A stretch of DNA of 64,000 nucleotides, from contig CAIKBL010000051.1 of the NCBI GenBank assembly GCA_903825645.1, forward strand, positions 62,001 to 126,000. Direction: 5' to 3'. The notes under the pieces were generated by a model. The model had not been told where the DNA came from. It ran no database searches and saw only the letters and a list, made by a program, of their open reading frames with translations. Position numbers and translations under genes: made by a program. Shown here one piece after another: positions 1 to 9,254 of this stretch (its first letter is position 1; each line of letters opens with the position of its first letter). The stretch is from an uncultured Pseudomonadota bacterium (GTDB taxonomy: Bacteria > Pseudomonadota > Gammaproteobacteria > Ga0077536).

Positions 1-411
1 AAAGCGTTCCGGATCGAGGGAATCCAGACTGATGTTGATGCGATTGACGCCGGCCGCGCGCAAGGGCCCCGCAAGCTTGGACAGTTGAGAGCCGTTGGTC
101 GTCAGCAGCAGCTCCCGCAGTCCCGGTAACGGGGCTATGCGGCGCATGAGCGCCACGACGTTTCGGCGTACGAGGGGCTCGCCGCCCGTGATTCGGATTT
201 TATCGACCCCTAGCGCCACGAAAGCGCGTGCGATCAGTTCGAACTCTTCCAACGTCAGGATTTCCGCGCGGGGGACGAACTGGGTATCCGGCTCCATGCA
301 GTAAACACACCGGAAGTCGCACCGATCGGTGACTGAAATGCGAACGTAATCAACGGTTCGACCAAAACGATCCGTGAGTTTCTCGCGGATTGATACGTCG
401 GGTTCGATCAT
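1..411 (-). CDS. moaA: GTP 3',8-cyclase MoaA (5' part, cut by window edge)
   Basis: Radical-SAM enzyme that performs the first step of molybdenum cofactor synthesis, converting GTP to 3',8-cyclo-7,8-dihydro-GTP. The 137 visible residues hold the N-terminal 4Fe-4S/SAM motif CDFRCVYC (Cys31, Cys35, Cys38) and the SAM-binding TGGEP at about residues 75-79. The reading continues off the left edge, so the C-terminal cluster is not seen. The ATG at 411 is preceded by AGGACG. A moaB gene lies 13.5 kb away, so the pathway genes are dispersed. Identification is firm from the motifs. Confidence 0.95.
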   Translation of the reverse strand, partial: MIEPDVSIREKLTDRFGRTVDYVRISVTDRCDFRCVYCMEPDTQFVPRAEILTLEEFELIARAFVALGVDKIRITGGEPLVRRNVVALMRRIAPLPGLRELLLTTNGSQLSKLAGPLRAAGVNRINISLDSLDPERF

Positions 412-466
412 AATGGTTGGCACGTCCTGAGGTGGGAGGCACGATTACTTAGTAATTCACTTGGTA

Positions 467-472
467 ATTATA
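467..472 (-). promoter_or_regulatory. Candidate -10 element for moaA
   Basis: On the minus strand the intergenic stretch reads TATAAT at 472-467, about 55 bases before the moaA start. The best -35 match (GTGACG, 18 bases further upstream) is poor and lies inside the end of the CYTH gene. Two TAATT-type repeats flank it. A plausible but unproven promoter. Confidence 0.35.
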
Positions 473-481
473 CACGTGCAC

Positions 482-967
482 TCACGCCCGCGTCACCGCC
501 GGCCAGCCTCGGAAGGGAAACTCGATCAGGCGCGAGTTGTAATACCGAGGATCGTCAGAGACTTCCTCGCCTAGCCAATCGGGGATCGCGAAGGTCTCTG
601 TAGGGCTCGAGAGTTCGATTTCTGCCACCACTAACCCCTCATTATCACCATGGAATACGTCGATTTCCCAAGTGTGAGGGCCGTTTGGCACGTAATAGCG
701 ATCCTTACTCAGACTACGCTGTGCGCAAAACAGCGCGAACATTTCAGTGGCCTCAGGGACCGGCACCGCGTACTCGAATTCGTGTCGGGAGACGCCCAAC
801 GTGGCGCTTTTAATATTCAGAAAGGCCGCATCGCCCGTGATCCGGATCCGAATCGAGCAGCGCTGATCCCCTGCCAGGTAGCCTTGCCGCATCGACTCTT
901 GCCGCCGCGCGAAGGCGCGCCAGTGGTCGTTTTTCAGCAGAAACTTCCGTTCTATTTCCATCGGCAT
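482..967 (-). CDS. CYTH-domain protein (triphosphate tunnel metalloenzyme)
   Basis: A single-domain 161-residue CYTH protein, the usual size for bacterial short triphosphate tunnel enzymes, which hydrolyse inorganic triphosphate or similar substrates using a divalent metal. The family signature EIERKFL sits at the N-terminus. Alternating basic and acidic strands follow (RIRI, NIKS, EFEYAV, WEIDVF, AEIEL), as expected for the eight-stranded tunnel. The frame extends another 72 codons upstream, but ATG 967 is preferred: it follows GGAGAG by 6 bases and places the ExExK motif at the start as in relatives. The true substrate is unknown. Confidence 0.85.
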   Translation of the reverse strand: MPMEIERKFLLKNDHWRAFARRQESMRQGYLAGDQRCSIRIRITGDAAFLNIKSATLGVSRHEFEYAVPVPEATEMFALFCAQRSLSKDRYYVPNGPHTWEIDVFHGDNEGLVVAEIELSSPTETFAIPDWLGEEVSDDPRYYNSRLIEFPFRGWPAVTRA

Positions 968-1016
968 CCAACACTCTCCTTCCGCTAGCGCTGGCGCAGT
1001 GTGCCACAATGTGCCA

Positions 1017-2258
1017 ATGACGCCAGCGCCTGCAGATGAGCCCCTGTCTCGCGACCATCGACGCGCGCTCATGAGCGTCGGATTGCTCGGTTTTGCCTCA
1101 GGTCTGCCGCTTGCGCTGACCGGTAGTACTTTACAGGCCTGGCTCACCACCGAGGGGGTGAGCCTGAAAACCATCGGCGCCATGTCGCTGGTCGGGTTAC
1201 CTTACCTCTACAAGTTTTTATGGGCCCCCTTGCTTGACCGTTTTCGGTTGCCGGGACTCGGTCGCCGCCGGGGATGGTTGCTGCTGACGCAAGGCGTGCT
1301 CGCTGTCCTTTTCTGGATACTGGCCGCGAGCGATCCGCACGCCCACTTGTCGGTCATCGTCGGGGTGGTGTTGTCGCTGGCATGGGTGTCCGCGACCCAG
1401 GATATTGTGGTGGATGCCTATCGCGCGGAGATCCTTCCACCAGAGGAGCGAGGCTACGGCGCAGGGTTGTCCGTGGCGGGTTATCGCTTGGCAATGGTCG
1501 TTTCGGGCGCGGGCGTGTTGTTGGCGGCAGATCGACTGGGGTTTGCGACTAGCTTCCACTTGCTAAGCGTGTTGATGACGATCCTTATGGGAATCACCTG
1601 GTGGACAGAAGAGCCGCCGCCGCCCGCCCCAAGCGAGGCGTCCCTGTGGACTGACGTTACGGCGTCGTGGCGCAGCCTCTACCTGACTCCGGGATTCAAG
1701 ACGCTGGCAGCCTTTGTCGTCCTGTATAAATTGGGTGACGCCTTCGCCGGAAGCCTGACGATGGCGTTTTTCTTGCGCGGACAGGGTTTTACACTCACTG
1801 AGATTGGTGTCGCCTACAAGGTGCTCGGCATGGTCGCGGCGATCACGGGCGGGATAGCAGGGGGACTCTGGATGCGCCGCCTTGGTTTATATGGCGCGCT
1901 TTGGCGTTTTGGCCTACTCCAGGCGATCACTAATCTCGGGTTTCTAGGACTCGCCCTATACGGCAAAAGCTTGACGGGCATGATGGTTGCGGTCGCATTA
2001 GAGAACCTCTCCGCAGGGATGGGTACGAGTGCACTTGTGGCGCTGTTGACTGGGTTGTGTGTCCGCCGTTATACCGCCACGCATTTTGCCATGTTGTCGG
2101 CGTTGACAAGCATGCCGCGCGTCCTCATCGGGCCATTGGCCGGCGAGATTGCGAATCTTGGCTGGCCCGTTTTTTTTAGCGCTGCGGTTGTGCTGTCGCT
2201 GCCTGGCCTTGTCCTGCTGCGAGTCTTACGGGTCCGGCTGATGACCATGGCGTCTTGA
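1017..2258 (+). CDS. ampG: Muropeptide permease AmpG (MFS)
   Basis: Inner-membrane major-facilitator transporter that brings anhydro-muropeptides from the periplasm into the cytoplasm for peptidoglycan recycling. The 413 residues resemble E. coli AmpG throughout. Conserved stretches include LGFASGLPLALTGSTLQAW, LYKFLWAPLLDR, a GRRRGWLL loop, an SATQDIVVDAYR segment and VLYKLGDAFAGSL, with about twelve hydrophobic segments. The frame opens at GTG 999, but ATG 1017 aligns better with the family start; neither has a strong Shine-Dalgarno sequence. It is divergent from the CYTH gene and ends 25 bases from the next stop. Confidence 0.93.
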   Translation: MTPAPADEPLSRDHRRALMSVGLLGFASGLPLALTGSTLQAWLTTEGVSLKTIGAMSLVGLPYLYKFLWAPLLDRFRLPGLGRRRGWLLLTQGVLAVLFWILAASDPHAHLSVIVGVVLSLAWVSATQDIVVDAYRAEILPPEERGYGAGLSVAGYRLAMVVSGAGVLLAADRLGFATSFHLLSVLMTILMGITWWTEEPPPPAPSEASLWTDVTASWRSLYLTPGFKTLAAFVVLYKLGDAFAGSLTMAFFLRGQGFTLTEIGVAYKVLGMVAAITGGIAGGLWMRRLGLYGALWRFGLLQAITNLGFLGLALYGKSLTGMMVAVALENLSAGMGTSALVALLTGLCVRRYTATHFAMLSALTSMPRVLIGPLAGEIANLGWPVFFSAAVVLSLPGLVLLRVLRVRLMTMAS

Positions 2259-2283
2259 TCAGCGGACCCGGACACCGCAGTCG

Positions 2284-4113
2284 TCAGTTCTCTCGGACAA
2301 TGCGAAACCCGACACTGTCACTCGCTGCGCTGGTTTGAAACTTCTCACGCGCCGCAGAGCGCAGGGCTTTCGGACCGTTAGAGAAGGCACCGCCGCGCAC
2401 GACGTGGTAGCGGCAATCGCCGCCACTGAAAACGCTGCCATCCGAGGGGGCGCCCTCATAGGTGTCGTGATAGCAGTCAGCCACCCATTCCTGCACGTTT
2501 CCGGCTGTGTCGTATAGGCCGTACGCGTTGTGCGCGAATTGGCCCACGCTGGCCGGTGCATGCGCGTCGATTGTGGAGCCACAGGCGACGCAGTGGGCGT
2601 GTCCTTCGCCGAGTTCCCGACCCCACCAGTAATCACTTTGGGTGCCTGCCCGTGCGGCGTATTCCCATTCCGCTTCAGTTGGCAGGCGGTAACGCTTGCC
2701 CGTGTGGGCGCTCAGCCACGCGGCATAGGCCACCGCGTCCTGCCAGTTCACGAAAAATACCGGATTGGTGGCGCCGCGTGCCGCACCGGTGTGTGGTTTG
2801 CCGCGCCCGTTTGCTGCGGCAAACGTGTTGTATTCCGCAATCGTGATCTCGTAGACGCCGATGCTGAATGTCCCCAGTTTCACCGCGTGCTGGGGTCGCT
2901 CACTGAACGCCGTGCCGTTATCCGGACTCCCCATCAGATAATGTCCGGCCGGGATCCGGACCATCAGGGGGCCGCCCACATCGCGGAAAGTCTGCCCAGT
3001 ACCGGTGGCGGACGGTGGGAGGGCGTCCACCGGCACCGTGGTAGGCGTGGTTAGCACCTCGGCGGTCGCTTGCGGCGCGCGCTGTGCGGTCAAAATAGCC
3101 GGGGCGGCGGCCGTCGGGACCTGAGCTCGGGTGATGGATGACGGGGAGGGTGGAATCATGGACGACCGTGGCCAGAGCCCATAGCCGGCAATCAAGAGCG
3201 CCGCAACGGCCAGCATCCCGAGTGGTGCCTTGCTGCGTTTGGGTACGGCCGATGCTTGCGATATCCGCGGTGACGGTGACTGGATCGGCGGTGAGGCCAA
3301 CCCGCGGGGCGTGTACTGCGGGCGCGCTGGAGGCGGCGGTGCGGGAGGCGCGTTTTTTTCGCCGATGAGAACGGCTACCACGGTAGCGTTGTCCTGGCGC
3401 GGCATTCCAGCACTCTGGATCGCTCTCAACATGGCCTCGACGGCGTCTTTCGCAGTCTTGCAGGTTTCCATGAATACCAACAAGTTGCCTTGACTTAACG
3501 TATCCAGACCGTCGCTGGCGATAATCAACCGATCGCCGGCCTGCAGCGTGATGGCTGTTGCCGGGCAGTCGATATCGTTGATTTCTTCACCGGTCAGCAC
3601 GCTCATGAGCATATTCCGGGATAACCCAGTGTCTGGCGCGACCGGTTTGCCTTGAGCCGCCATGCGCGTCACGTAACCGCCATAGCTATGGTCGACGTTC
3701 AGTTTCTTGAGCGCCTTGTCGAGCAGCAGGTAGAGGTGACTGTCGCCGACACTGGCCCAGTACAGGGAGGTATCCTCCATCAGGGCAGCAACGATCGTAG
3801 AACCCATGCCTTTAAGGGCGGTGGTCTCTCGCACGGTCTCACGGATAGATTCATTCGAAAGAACAACCGCCTCACGCAATACCGCTGCAAGATTCTCGCC
3901 GGGAAAATTGCTGATGAGGTGCTTGTTGAAGATTTGTACGGCCATGTTGCTGGCAACATTGCCGGCCGCGTGTCCCCCCATGCCGTCGGCGACCACGACC
4001 AGCGCGCCGGTCCGCGTGCCATCGAGATTGGACAGCCGGTTAATCAGGAAGGCGTCTTCCTGATAGTCTCGGGCGCCATCCACCTGCGACCCCGCGATAT
4101 CAAAGGTCAGCAT
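2284..4113 (-). CDS. PP2C-type protein phosphatase fused to an FGE-sulfatase-like domain
   Basis: A 609-residue fusion. Residues 1-250 form a PP2C Ser/Thr phosphatase with metal motifs DYQEDAF (17-22), ADGMGGHAAG (42-51), ASDGLD (199-204) and RQDNATVV. A proline-rich linker follows, then one membrane segment at about 298-314. After a second linker comes a formylglycine-generating-enzyme-like domain (about 380-609) with IPAGHYLMGS, YRLPTEAEWEYAARAG, GNVQEWVADCY and VVRGGAF. The paired catalytic cysteines of true FGE near the C-terminus are not apparent, so this domain is more likely a binding or sensing module, probably periplasmic. No partner kinase is adjacent. Confidence 0.88.
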   Translation of the reverse strand: MLTFDIAGSQVDGARDYQEDAFLINRLSNLDGTRTGALVVVADGMGGHAAGNVASNMAVQIFNKHLISNFPGENLAAVLREAVVLSNESIRETVRETTALKGMGSTIVAALMEDTSLYWASVGDSHLYLLLDKALKKLNVDHSYGGYVTRMAAQGKPVAPDTGLSRNMLMSVLTGEEINDIDCPATAITLQAGDRLIIASDGLDTLSQGNLLVFMETCKTAKDAVEAMLRAIQSAGMPRQDNATVVAVLIGEKNAPPAPPPPARPQYTPRGLASPPIQSPSPRISQASAVPKRSKAPLGMLAVAALLIAGYGLWPRSSMIPPSPSSITRAQVPTAAAPAILTAQRAPQATAEVLTTPTTVPVDALPPSATGTGQTFRDVGGPLMVRIPAGHYLMGSPDNGTAFSERPQHAVKLGTFSIGVYEITIAEYNTFAAANGRGKPHTGAARGATNPVFFVNWQDAVAYAAWLSAHTGKRYRLPTEAEWEYAARAGTQSDYWWGRELGEGHAHCVACGSTIDAHAPASVGQFAHNAYGLYDTAGNVQEWVADCYHDTYEGAPSDGSVFSGGDCRYHVVRGGAFSNGPKALRSAAREKFQTSAASDSVGFRIVREN

Positions 4114-4366
4114 GCGGATTAGCCGGTGTACACTGGTTTTTTTTCAGCACAAATTTTCAACCTGAACTATTCGAAAGGGTAGCCATCTGGACGCATGTCA
4201 CGCCTAGATTCGGCGCAGCCGGATGCACCAAAATAGACTGTGTTGCCAGTATAGCGCCACCTAGTCCGATATATTTAGCCCGGTTACCCATGAAAAGCTC
4301 GTTCTTCCCGTTCGTCGAATTTTGCCAGCGCTTGTTTGGTCCGGTTGCGCGTGCTCGAGCAGGCCG

Positions 4367-7300
4367 ATGAGTGTGGAATCATTCAGTCTTGGGCAGACGC
4401 CCCGCCAGTCCCTGCCGGTCGACGCGATGCTCGCGGACATTGCCAGCGCCATTCAACGCACCTCAGTGACGATTATCTGCGGCGCAACAGGCTCCGGCAA
4501 GTCGACCCGAATCCCCCAGTTATGCCTACAGGTCTTCGGCGAGATTCGAGTCGGGCACACGCAACCCAGACGGCTTGCGGCGCGGACGGTCGCCGCCCGG
4601 ATTGCGCAGGAATGCGGCGAGTGCGTGGGGGAGACTATTGGATTCCAAACTCGTTTTGACCAACAGGTATCCGCCTCGACCCGTCTAAAAGTCATGACGG
4701 ATGGAATTCTGTTGCAGGAAATCAGCCGAGATCCCTTACTTGCCCGCTACGGGTTGCTCATTATCGACGAGGTACACGAGCGCACACTGAATATTGATTT
4801 TTTGCTGGGCTATCTGCGTCGACTTCTGCCTCGCCGACCGGACCTGCGGGTGGTGCTGATGTCTGCGACGGTTGAAGCGGAGCGCTTTCAGGCATTTTTC
4901 GGCGATGCGCAGATTATCGAGATCCCAGGCGCGACTCACCCGGTCGAAATCCGTTATCGACCCGTCTCGCGCGAGCCAGACGCGAGTGGCGCGCTATACG
5001 AAGCGATCGTGGCGGCCATTCGGGAATTGGATGTGGAGGCAAGAGGGGATGTGCTCGTCTTCTTGCCTGGGGAGCGGGAAATCAACGAGGCCGCCGAGGT
5101 GATTGTGGGCGCACAATTACCGTCAACCGACGTGCTCCCCCTTTACGCCCGGCTCGCGAACAACGAGCAACAACGTGTTTTTGCCCCGCATGGGCGCCGG
5201 CACATTATTTTGTCCACGAATGTCGCGGAAACCTCCGTCACGGTGCCGGGGGTGCGGCACGTCATCGATAGCGGATTGGCACGCATCGGCACGTATAGCC
5301 CGCGGAGCAAACTTCAGCGACTCCCCATCAGCAGCATCTCTCAAGCCAGCGCGACGCAACGTCAGGGACGGTGCGGCCGGGAGCGGGCGGGGATCTGCGT
5401 GCGGCTTTATAGCGAAGAGCAAATGGCGCGCACACCGCGTTACACGCAACCTGAGTTGCTCCGCTCGAATCTCGCAGGCGTCATTCTGCGTCTGGCAGAT
5501 TTGCGCATTGGCAGTCTAGAGGCGTTCCCATTACTCGATCCGCCGAGTGGCAATGCGATAAATGATGGTTACCAGCTCTTACGTGAACTCGGGGCACTGG
5601 ATGCTGATCGCCAATTACTCAAACTCGGGCGACGCCTAGCTCGCCTGCCGGTGGACCCACGGCTGGCGCGAATGATCCTGGCCGGCGCGGAGCTCGGTTG
5701 TGTGAAGGAAATCCTGATCATCGTCAGCGCGCTTAGCGCAGGCGATCTTCGAGAACGACCGGTGGACGCGCGACAGGCAGCCGACACGGCGCATCAGCGT
5801 TTTCGGGACTATCGGTCTGATTTTCTGTGGTTTGTAAGCGCCTGGGAGGCGTTACAAACGGAAATGCTGCCGCTTAGCCGACGCCAACAGCAGGCGTTCT
5901 GCGCCACCCAGTTCTGGTCCTATCGGCGAGCACGGGAATGGATGGATATCCATCGGGAGTTGATGACGCGAACGCGCGCGATGGGACTGCGACCCAACGC
6001 CGAACCGGCCAGTTACAAGGTAATACACCAGGCGCTGCTCACGGGCCTCGCGACCCGGATCGCGCGATGGGAGATGAAATCGGACTATGTCGGGTGTCGG
6101 CAACAGCGCATGCGGTTGCATCCCTCATCGGCGCTGCGAGTCAAACCGCCGCACTGGATTATGGCTGCCGAGATAACCGAAACATCGATGACGTTCGCGC
6201 GCATGACCGCCAAGGTCGATCCCAAATGGATAGCGCAAGCCGCCGGATCACTCATAAAAAAAACCTACGCCCCTCCGCAGTGGGACGCCACTCGCGGGGA
6301 AGCCTACGTGCTCGAAGAGCAGGCACTTTATGGGTTGACTATCATCAGTGGACGACGGGTACCGCTCCAGCAGATAGGAGCGGCAGAGGCGCAGGCGTTC
6401 TTCATTCAAGAGGCGTTGGTCGCCGGCTCATTAGGTAAGCCGCTCCCTTTTCTTGCGCATAATCTCGCGCTGATCGAGCGCGTCCGATCGGCGGAAGAGC
6501 GCGCGCGGCGGCGAGATTTGCTCGCCGAAGACGCGGATTTAATCGCGTTCTACGTCCAACGCTTACCCCTCGAGATAGTGACCCGACGACAGCTAGTCGC
6601 GTGGTTGAGAAGCGATCCGCAGCAGGACGAAGCACTCAGAATGAGCGAAGCGATCGTGACGCGAGCAGGGATCGAACAGCTGGCTGACTATTTGTATCCC
6701 GACCAATTGGTCAGCAATGGGGTCCACTTCCCACTTAACTACCGGTACGCCCCGGGCGAGCCAGACGATGGCGTGACGGTGAATATCCCGATAGCGGCAC
6801 TCGTTGAGGTCAATGTCTATGATTTCGAGCGACTGGTGCCGGGATTGCTGGCGGAGAAGATTGCCGTCTTAATCAAACGGCTATCGAAAGATCAGCGGCG
6901 TTTTTTGTCGCCGCTTGCAGAGTTTTCTCAGGCCTTGACGGCGGCTATCGAACATCAACCCGGGCGTTTAGGCGAGGTGCTGTCAGCGGCGGCGCGCCGC
7001 ATGACCGGGGTAAGAGTCGACCCGCACGAATGGGACGACCGGGCGATGCCGCCCCATCTCCTGATGCGTATACGTTTATTGGACGCACGCGGCATGGAAG
7101 TCGGTGCAACGCGCGATCTCCGAGACTGGCTCACTGCGCGTCACACCGATATTGTCGAATCATTTGCGGCCCTGCCTTGGGACCTTAGCAACCTCAAAGG
7201 TCGAGATTGGCAGTTCGGGACGGTGCCGGCGGTGCTGATCCATGACGTAGGCGGCGTTGAGGTGCGGGGATATCCGGCACTGATCAGCGCTGATGATCAG

Positions 7301-8050
7301 GTCAGCTTAGCAGTATTCGCGGAGGACTCCGTGGCGCGGGAGAACCATCGAGCGGCGATTGTCCAGATGCTTTTCTGGCACTTTCCGCAGGAAATCAAGT
7401 TACTGCGTAAGGCCCAAGCCGCCGCCAGCGAACTGGAACTTCAGGCGTTTCGATTAGGGCTCGAAGGCGGACTGGGAGATGATCTCGTGTGCGCGGCTCT
7501 TGAAAGTTTTGTTGATCAACAGGCACTCCCGCGGGACGCGGCGGCGTTTGCCACGCTGACGTCGCTGATCGGCCGCGAATTAGGGGCGAGTTTTCAGGCC
7601 CAAACGGCGCTAGTGCGGCGCTTATTTTTTCCAGCACTTGAAATCATCGGACATCGCTTGCCCACGGTCTCAACTCGTTGGCCGGACGTGGCGGTCGACA
7701 TAAAAGCGCAGCTGCGGACGCTTTTTGCGCGGGGCTTTCTCTGGCGGTACAAGCAGGATTTACCGCATTACCCCCGCTATTTGAAAGCGATTCAGATCAG
7801 GATAGATCGGCTCCATGAGAGCCCAGGTAAGGATTTGCAGCGCAGCGCAGCGTTTTCCGCTGCGGTGTTACACTGTCGCGATCTAGTCCCGGCACTGTCC
7901 GTGGTAGAAGCCGCGCGCCTGCGGTTTTTACTGGCAGAATATCGGGTCTCTTTGTTCGCGCCGACGCTCCGGACCGCCGAGAAAATTTCTGCGCAACGTA
8001 TAGAAGAATTTATTGCCGATGCGCGGCGCCGCCTCGTGGCAGGAGGGTAG
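4367..8050 (+). CDS. hrpA: ATP-dependent RNA helicase HrpA
   Basis: DEAH-family 3'-5' RNA helicase, in E. coli implicated in mRNA processing and rescue of stalled ribosomes. The 1227-residue product has motif I GATGSGKS (39-46), motif II DEVH (134-137), SAT (166-168), and motif VI with QRQGRCGR. The HA2, OB-fold and long HrpA-specific C-terminal regions follow. Two differences from E. coli stand out: motif II is DEVH rather than DEAH, and roughly the first 70 residues of the E. coli protein are absent. The frame extends upstream to a TTG at 4322; ATG 4367 is the first ATG. The stop lies next to the ribosome-binding site of the following gene. Confidence 0.95.
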   Translation: MSVESFSLGQTPRQSLPVDAMLADIASAIQRTSVTIICGATGSGKSTRIPQLCLQVFGEIRVGHTQPRRLAARTVAARIAQECGECVGETIGFQTRFDQQVSASTRLKVMTDGILLQEISRDPLLARYGLLIIDEVHERTLNIDFLLGYLRRLLPRRPDLRVVLMSATVEAERFQAFFGDAQIIEIPGATHPVEIRYRPVSREPDASGALYEAIVAAIRELDVEARGDVLVFLPGEREINEAAEVIVGAQLPSTDVLPLYARLANNEQQRVFAPHGRRHIILSTNVAETSVTVPGVRHVIDSGLARIGTYSPRSKLQRLPISSISQASATQRQGRCGRERAGICVRLYSEEQMARTPRYTQPELLRSNLAGVILRLADLRIGSLEAFPLLDPPSGNAINDGYQLLRELGALDADRQLLKLGRRLARLPVDPRLARMILAGAELGCVKEILIIVSALSAGDLRERPVDARQAADTAHQRFRDYRSDFLWFVSAWEALQTEMLPLSRRQQQAFCATQFWSYRRAREWMDIHRELMTRTRAMGLRPNAEPASYKVIHQALLTGLATRIARWEMKSDYVGCRQQRMRLHPSSALRVKPPHWIMAAEITETSMTFARMTAKVDPKWIAQAAGSLIKKTYAPPQWDATRGEAYVLEEQALYGLTIISGRRVPLQQIGAAEAQAFFIQEALVAGSLGKPLPFLAHNLALIERVRSAEERARRRDLLAEDADLIAFYVQRLPLEIVTRRQLVAWLRSDPQQDEALRMSEAIVTRAGIEQLADYLYPDQLVSNGVHFPLNYRYAPGEPDDGVTVNIPIAALVEVNVYDFERLVPGLLAEKIAVLIKRLSKDQRRFLSPLAEFSQALTAAIEHQPGRLGEVLSAAARRMTGVRVDPHEWDDRAMPPHLLMRIRLLDARGMEVGATRDLRDWLTARHTDIVESFAALPWDLSNLKGRDWQFGTVPAVLIHDVGGVEVRGYPALISADDQVSLAVFAEDSVARENHRAAIVQMLFWHFPQEIKLLRKAQAAASELELQAFRLGLEGGLGDDLVCAALESFVDQQALPRDAAAFATLTSLIGRELGASFQAQTALVRRLFFPALEIIGHRLPTVSTRWPDVAVDIKAQLRTLFARGFLWRYKQDLPHYPRYLKAIQIRIDRLHESPGKDLQRSAAFSAAVLHCRDLVPALSVVEAARLRFLLAEYRVSLFAPTLRTAEKISAQRIEEFIADARRRLVAGG

Positions 8051-8058
8051 TCAAGAAC

Positions 8059-9219
8059 ATGTCCCCGATTTATTTTATTTTCGTGGTGTTTGCAGGCGCT
8101 GCGTTACTCGCAACCCTGGCGCTCTACGCGCGTCAGGCGATTATCGTAGCCTATATCCTGATTGGCGTGCTGCTCGGCCCGGCGTGTTTTGCGTTGGTGA
8201 AGGACGTGGTCTGGGTCCGGGACGTCTCGGACATTGGTATCATGTTTCTGCTCTATCTGCTCGGCTTGAACATGCTGCCGACGCAGTTGATGCGCATGTT
8301 ACGTGAGGCGACCGTGGTGACTTTCGTCAGCGCCGGCCTGTTTATGGTGCTCGGCACGGGGGTGGCACTTGGCTTTGGCTTCTCGACGCCAGAGGCCATA
8401 GTCATTGGGGCGGCGATGATGTTTTCAAGCACCATCATCGGCTTGAAGTTGTTACCCACGACGGCCTTGCATCATCAGCACGTGGGACAAGTCATGATCA
8501 GCGTGTTGCTGCTGCAGGACTTGTTAGCGATTCTGGTCTTGCTAGCGCTCCAGGCGAGTGCCGATGGCCAGGGTAGCGTCAGCGTCATCGCGCTCCGGTT
8601 ATTTGCGTTGCCCGCGCTCATCGGTTTTGCCTATGGCTTGGAACGTTGGGTTCTTGAGCGCCTTCTCACGCGCTTTGACCGTATTCACGAGTACATGTTT
8701 TTGCTGGCCATTGCCTGGTGTCTGTCACTGGCTGAGCTTGCCCACCGTCTTGGCTTGTCGCATGAGATCGGCGCCTTCATCGCGGGCGTGGCGCTCGCCA
8801 ATTGTCGCGCGGCGCCGTTCATCGCCGATAGCTTGCGTCCTTTGCGTGATTTTTTCTTGATCCTCTTTTTCTTTTCGGTCGGCGCCTCGCTCGAACTCTC
8901 TTTGCTCGGGGTAACGTTGATCCCGGCGCTGGCGTTGGCAGGCTTGATGCTGGTGGTTAAACCCTGGACTTTCCGTCGGTTGTTTGTGCGGGCGGGGGAA
9001 GCTGAAAAACTCGCGCGGGAAGCGGGTGTGCGACTTGGACAGATCAGTGAGTTTGGCTTGCTGGTGACGATGTTGGCGGCGGGCGTCGGAGTGATCGGGC
9101 AGCGTGCCTCGAACGTACTAGCCTTAGCGACGGTGATGACCTTCGTCGCCTCCAGCTACTTCATAGTGATGCGCTACCCGACGCCTATGGCCGTCCGTGA
9201 CTCGCTGAGGCAGGACTAA
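8059..9219 (+). CDS. Kef-type cation/proton antiporter, membrane domain only
   Basis: CPA2-family monovalent cation:proton antiporter of 386 residues with about eleven to twelve hydrophobic segments. Family signatures include ARQAIIVAYILIGVLLGP near the N-terminus, VLLLQDLLAILVLL, and SHEIGAFIAGVALAN in the transport core. Typical KefB/KefC proteins are about 600 residues and carry a C-terminal NAD-binding RCK domain. Here the protein ends right after the last membrane segment, so such regulation would need another subunit. AGGAGGG lies shortly before the ATG and overlaps the end of hrpA, suggesting cotranscription. Confidence 0.88.
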   Translation: MSPIYFIFVVFAGAALLATLALYARQAIIVAYILIGVLLGPACFALVKDVVWVRDVSDIGIMFLLYLLGLNMLPTQLMRMLREATVVTFVSAGLFMVLGTGVALGFGFSTPEAIVIGAAMMFSSTIIGLKLLPTTALHHQHVGQVMISVLLLQDLLAILVLLALQASADGQGSVSVIALRLFALPALIGFAYGLERWVLERLLTRFDRIHEYMFLLAIAWCLSLAELAHRLGLSHEIGAFIAGVALANCRAAPFIADSLRPLRDFFLILFFFSVGASLELSLLGVTLIPALALAGLMLVVKPWTFRRLFVRAGEAEKLAREAGVRLGQISEFGLLVTMLAAGVGVIGQRASNVLALATVMTFVASSYFIVMRYPTPMAVRDSLRQD

Positions 9220-9254
9220 TCGCGGCAACGGGCGCGTGCGGACAACACGACACC

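Noticed and set aside
2259-2636. 125-codon minus-strand frame overlapping the phosphatase-FGE gene
   Set aside because: It lies in another frame over the conserved FGE-like domain and has no family features.
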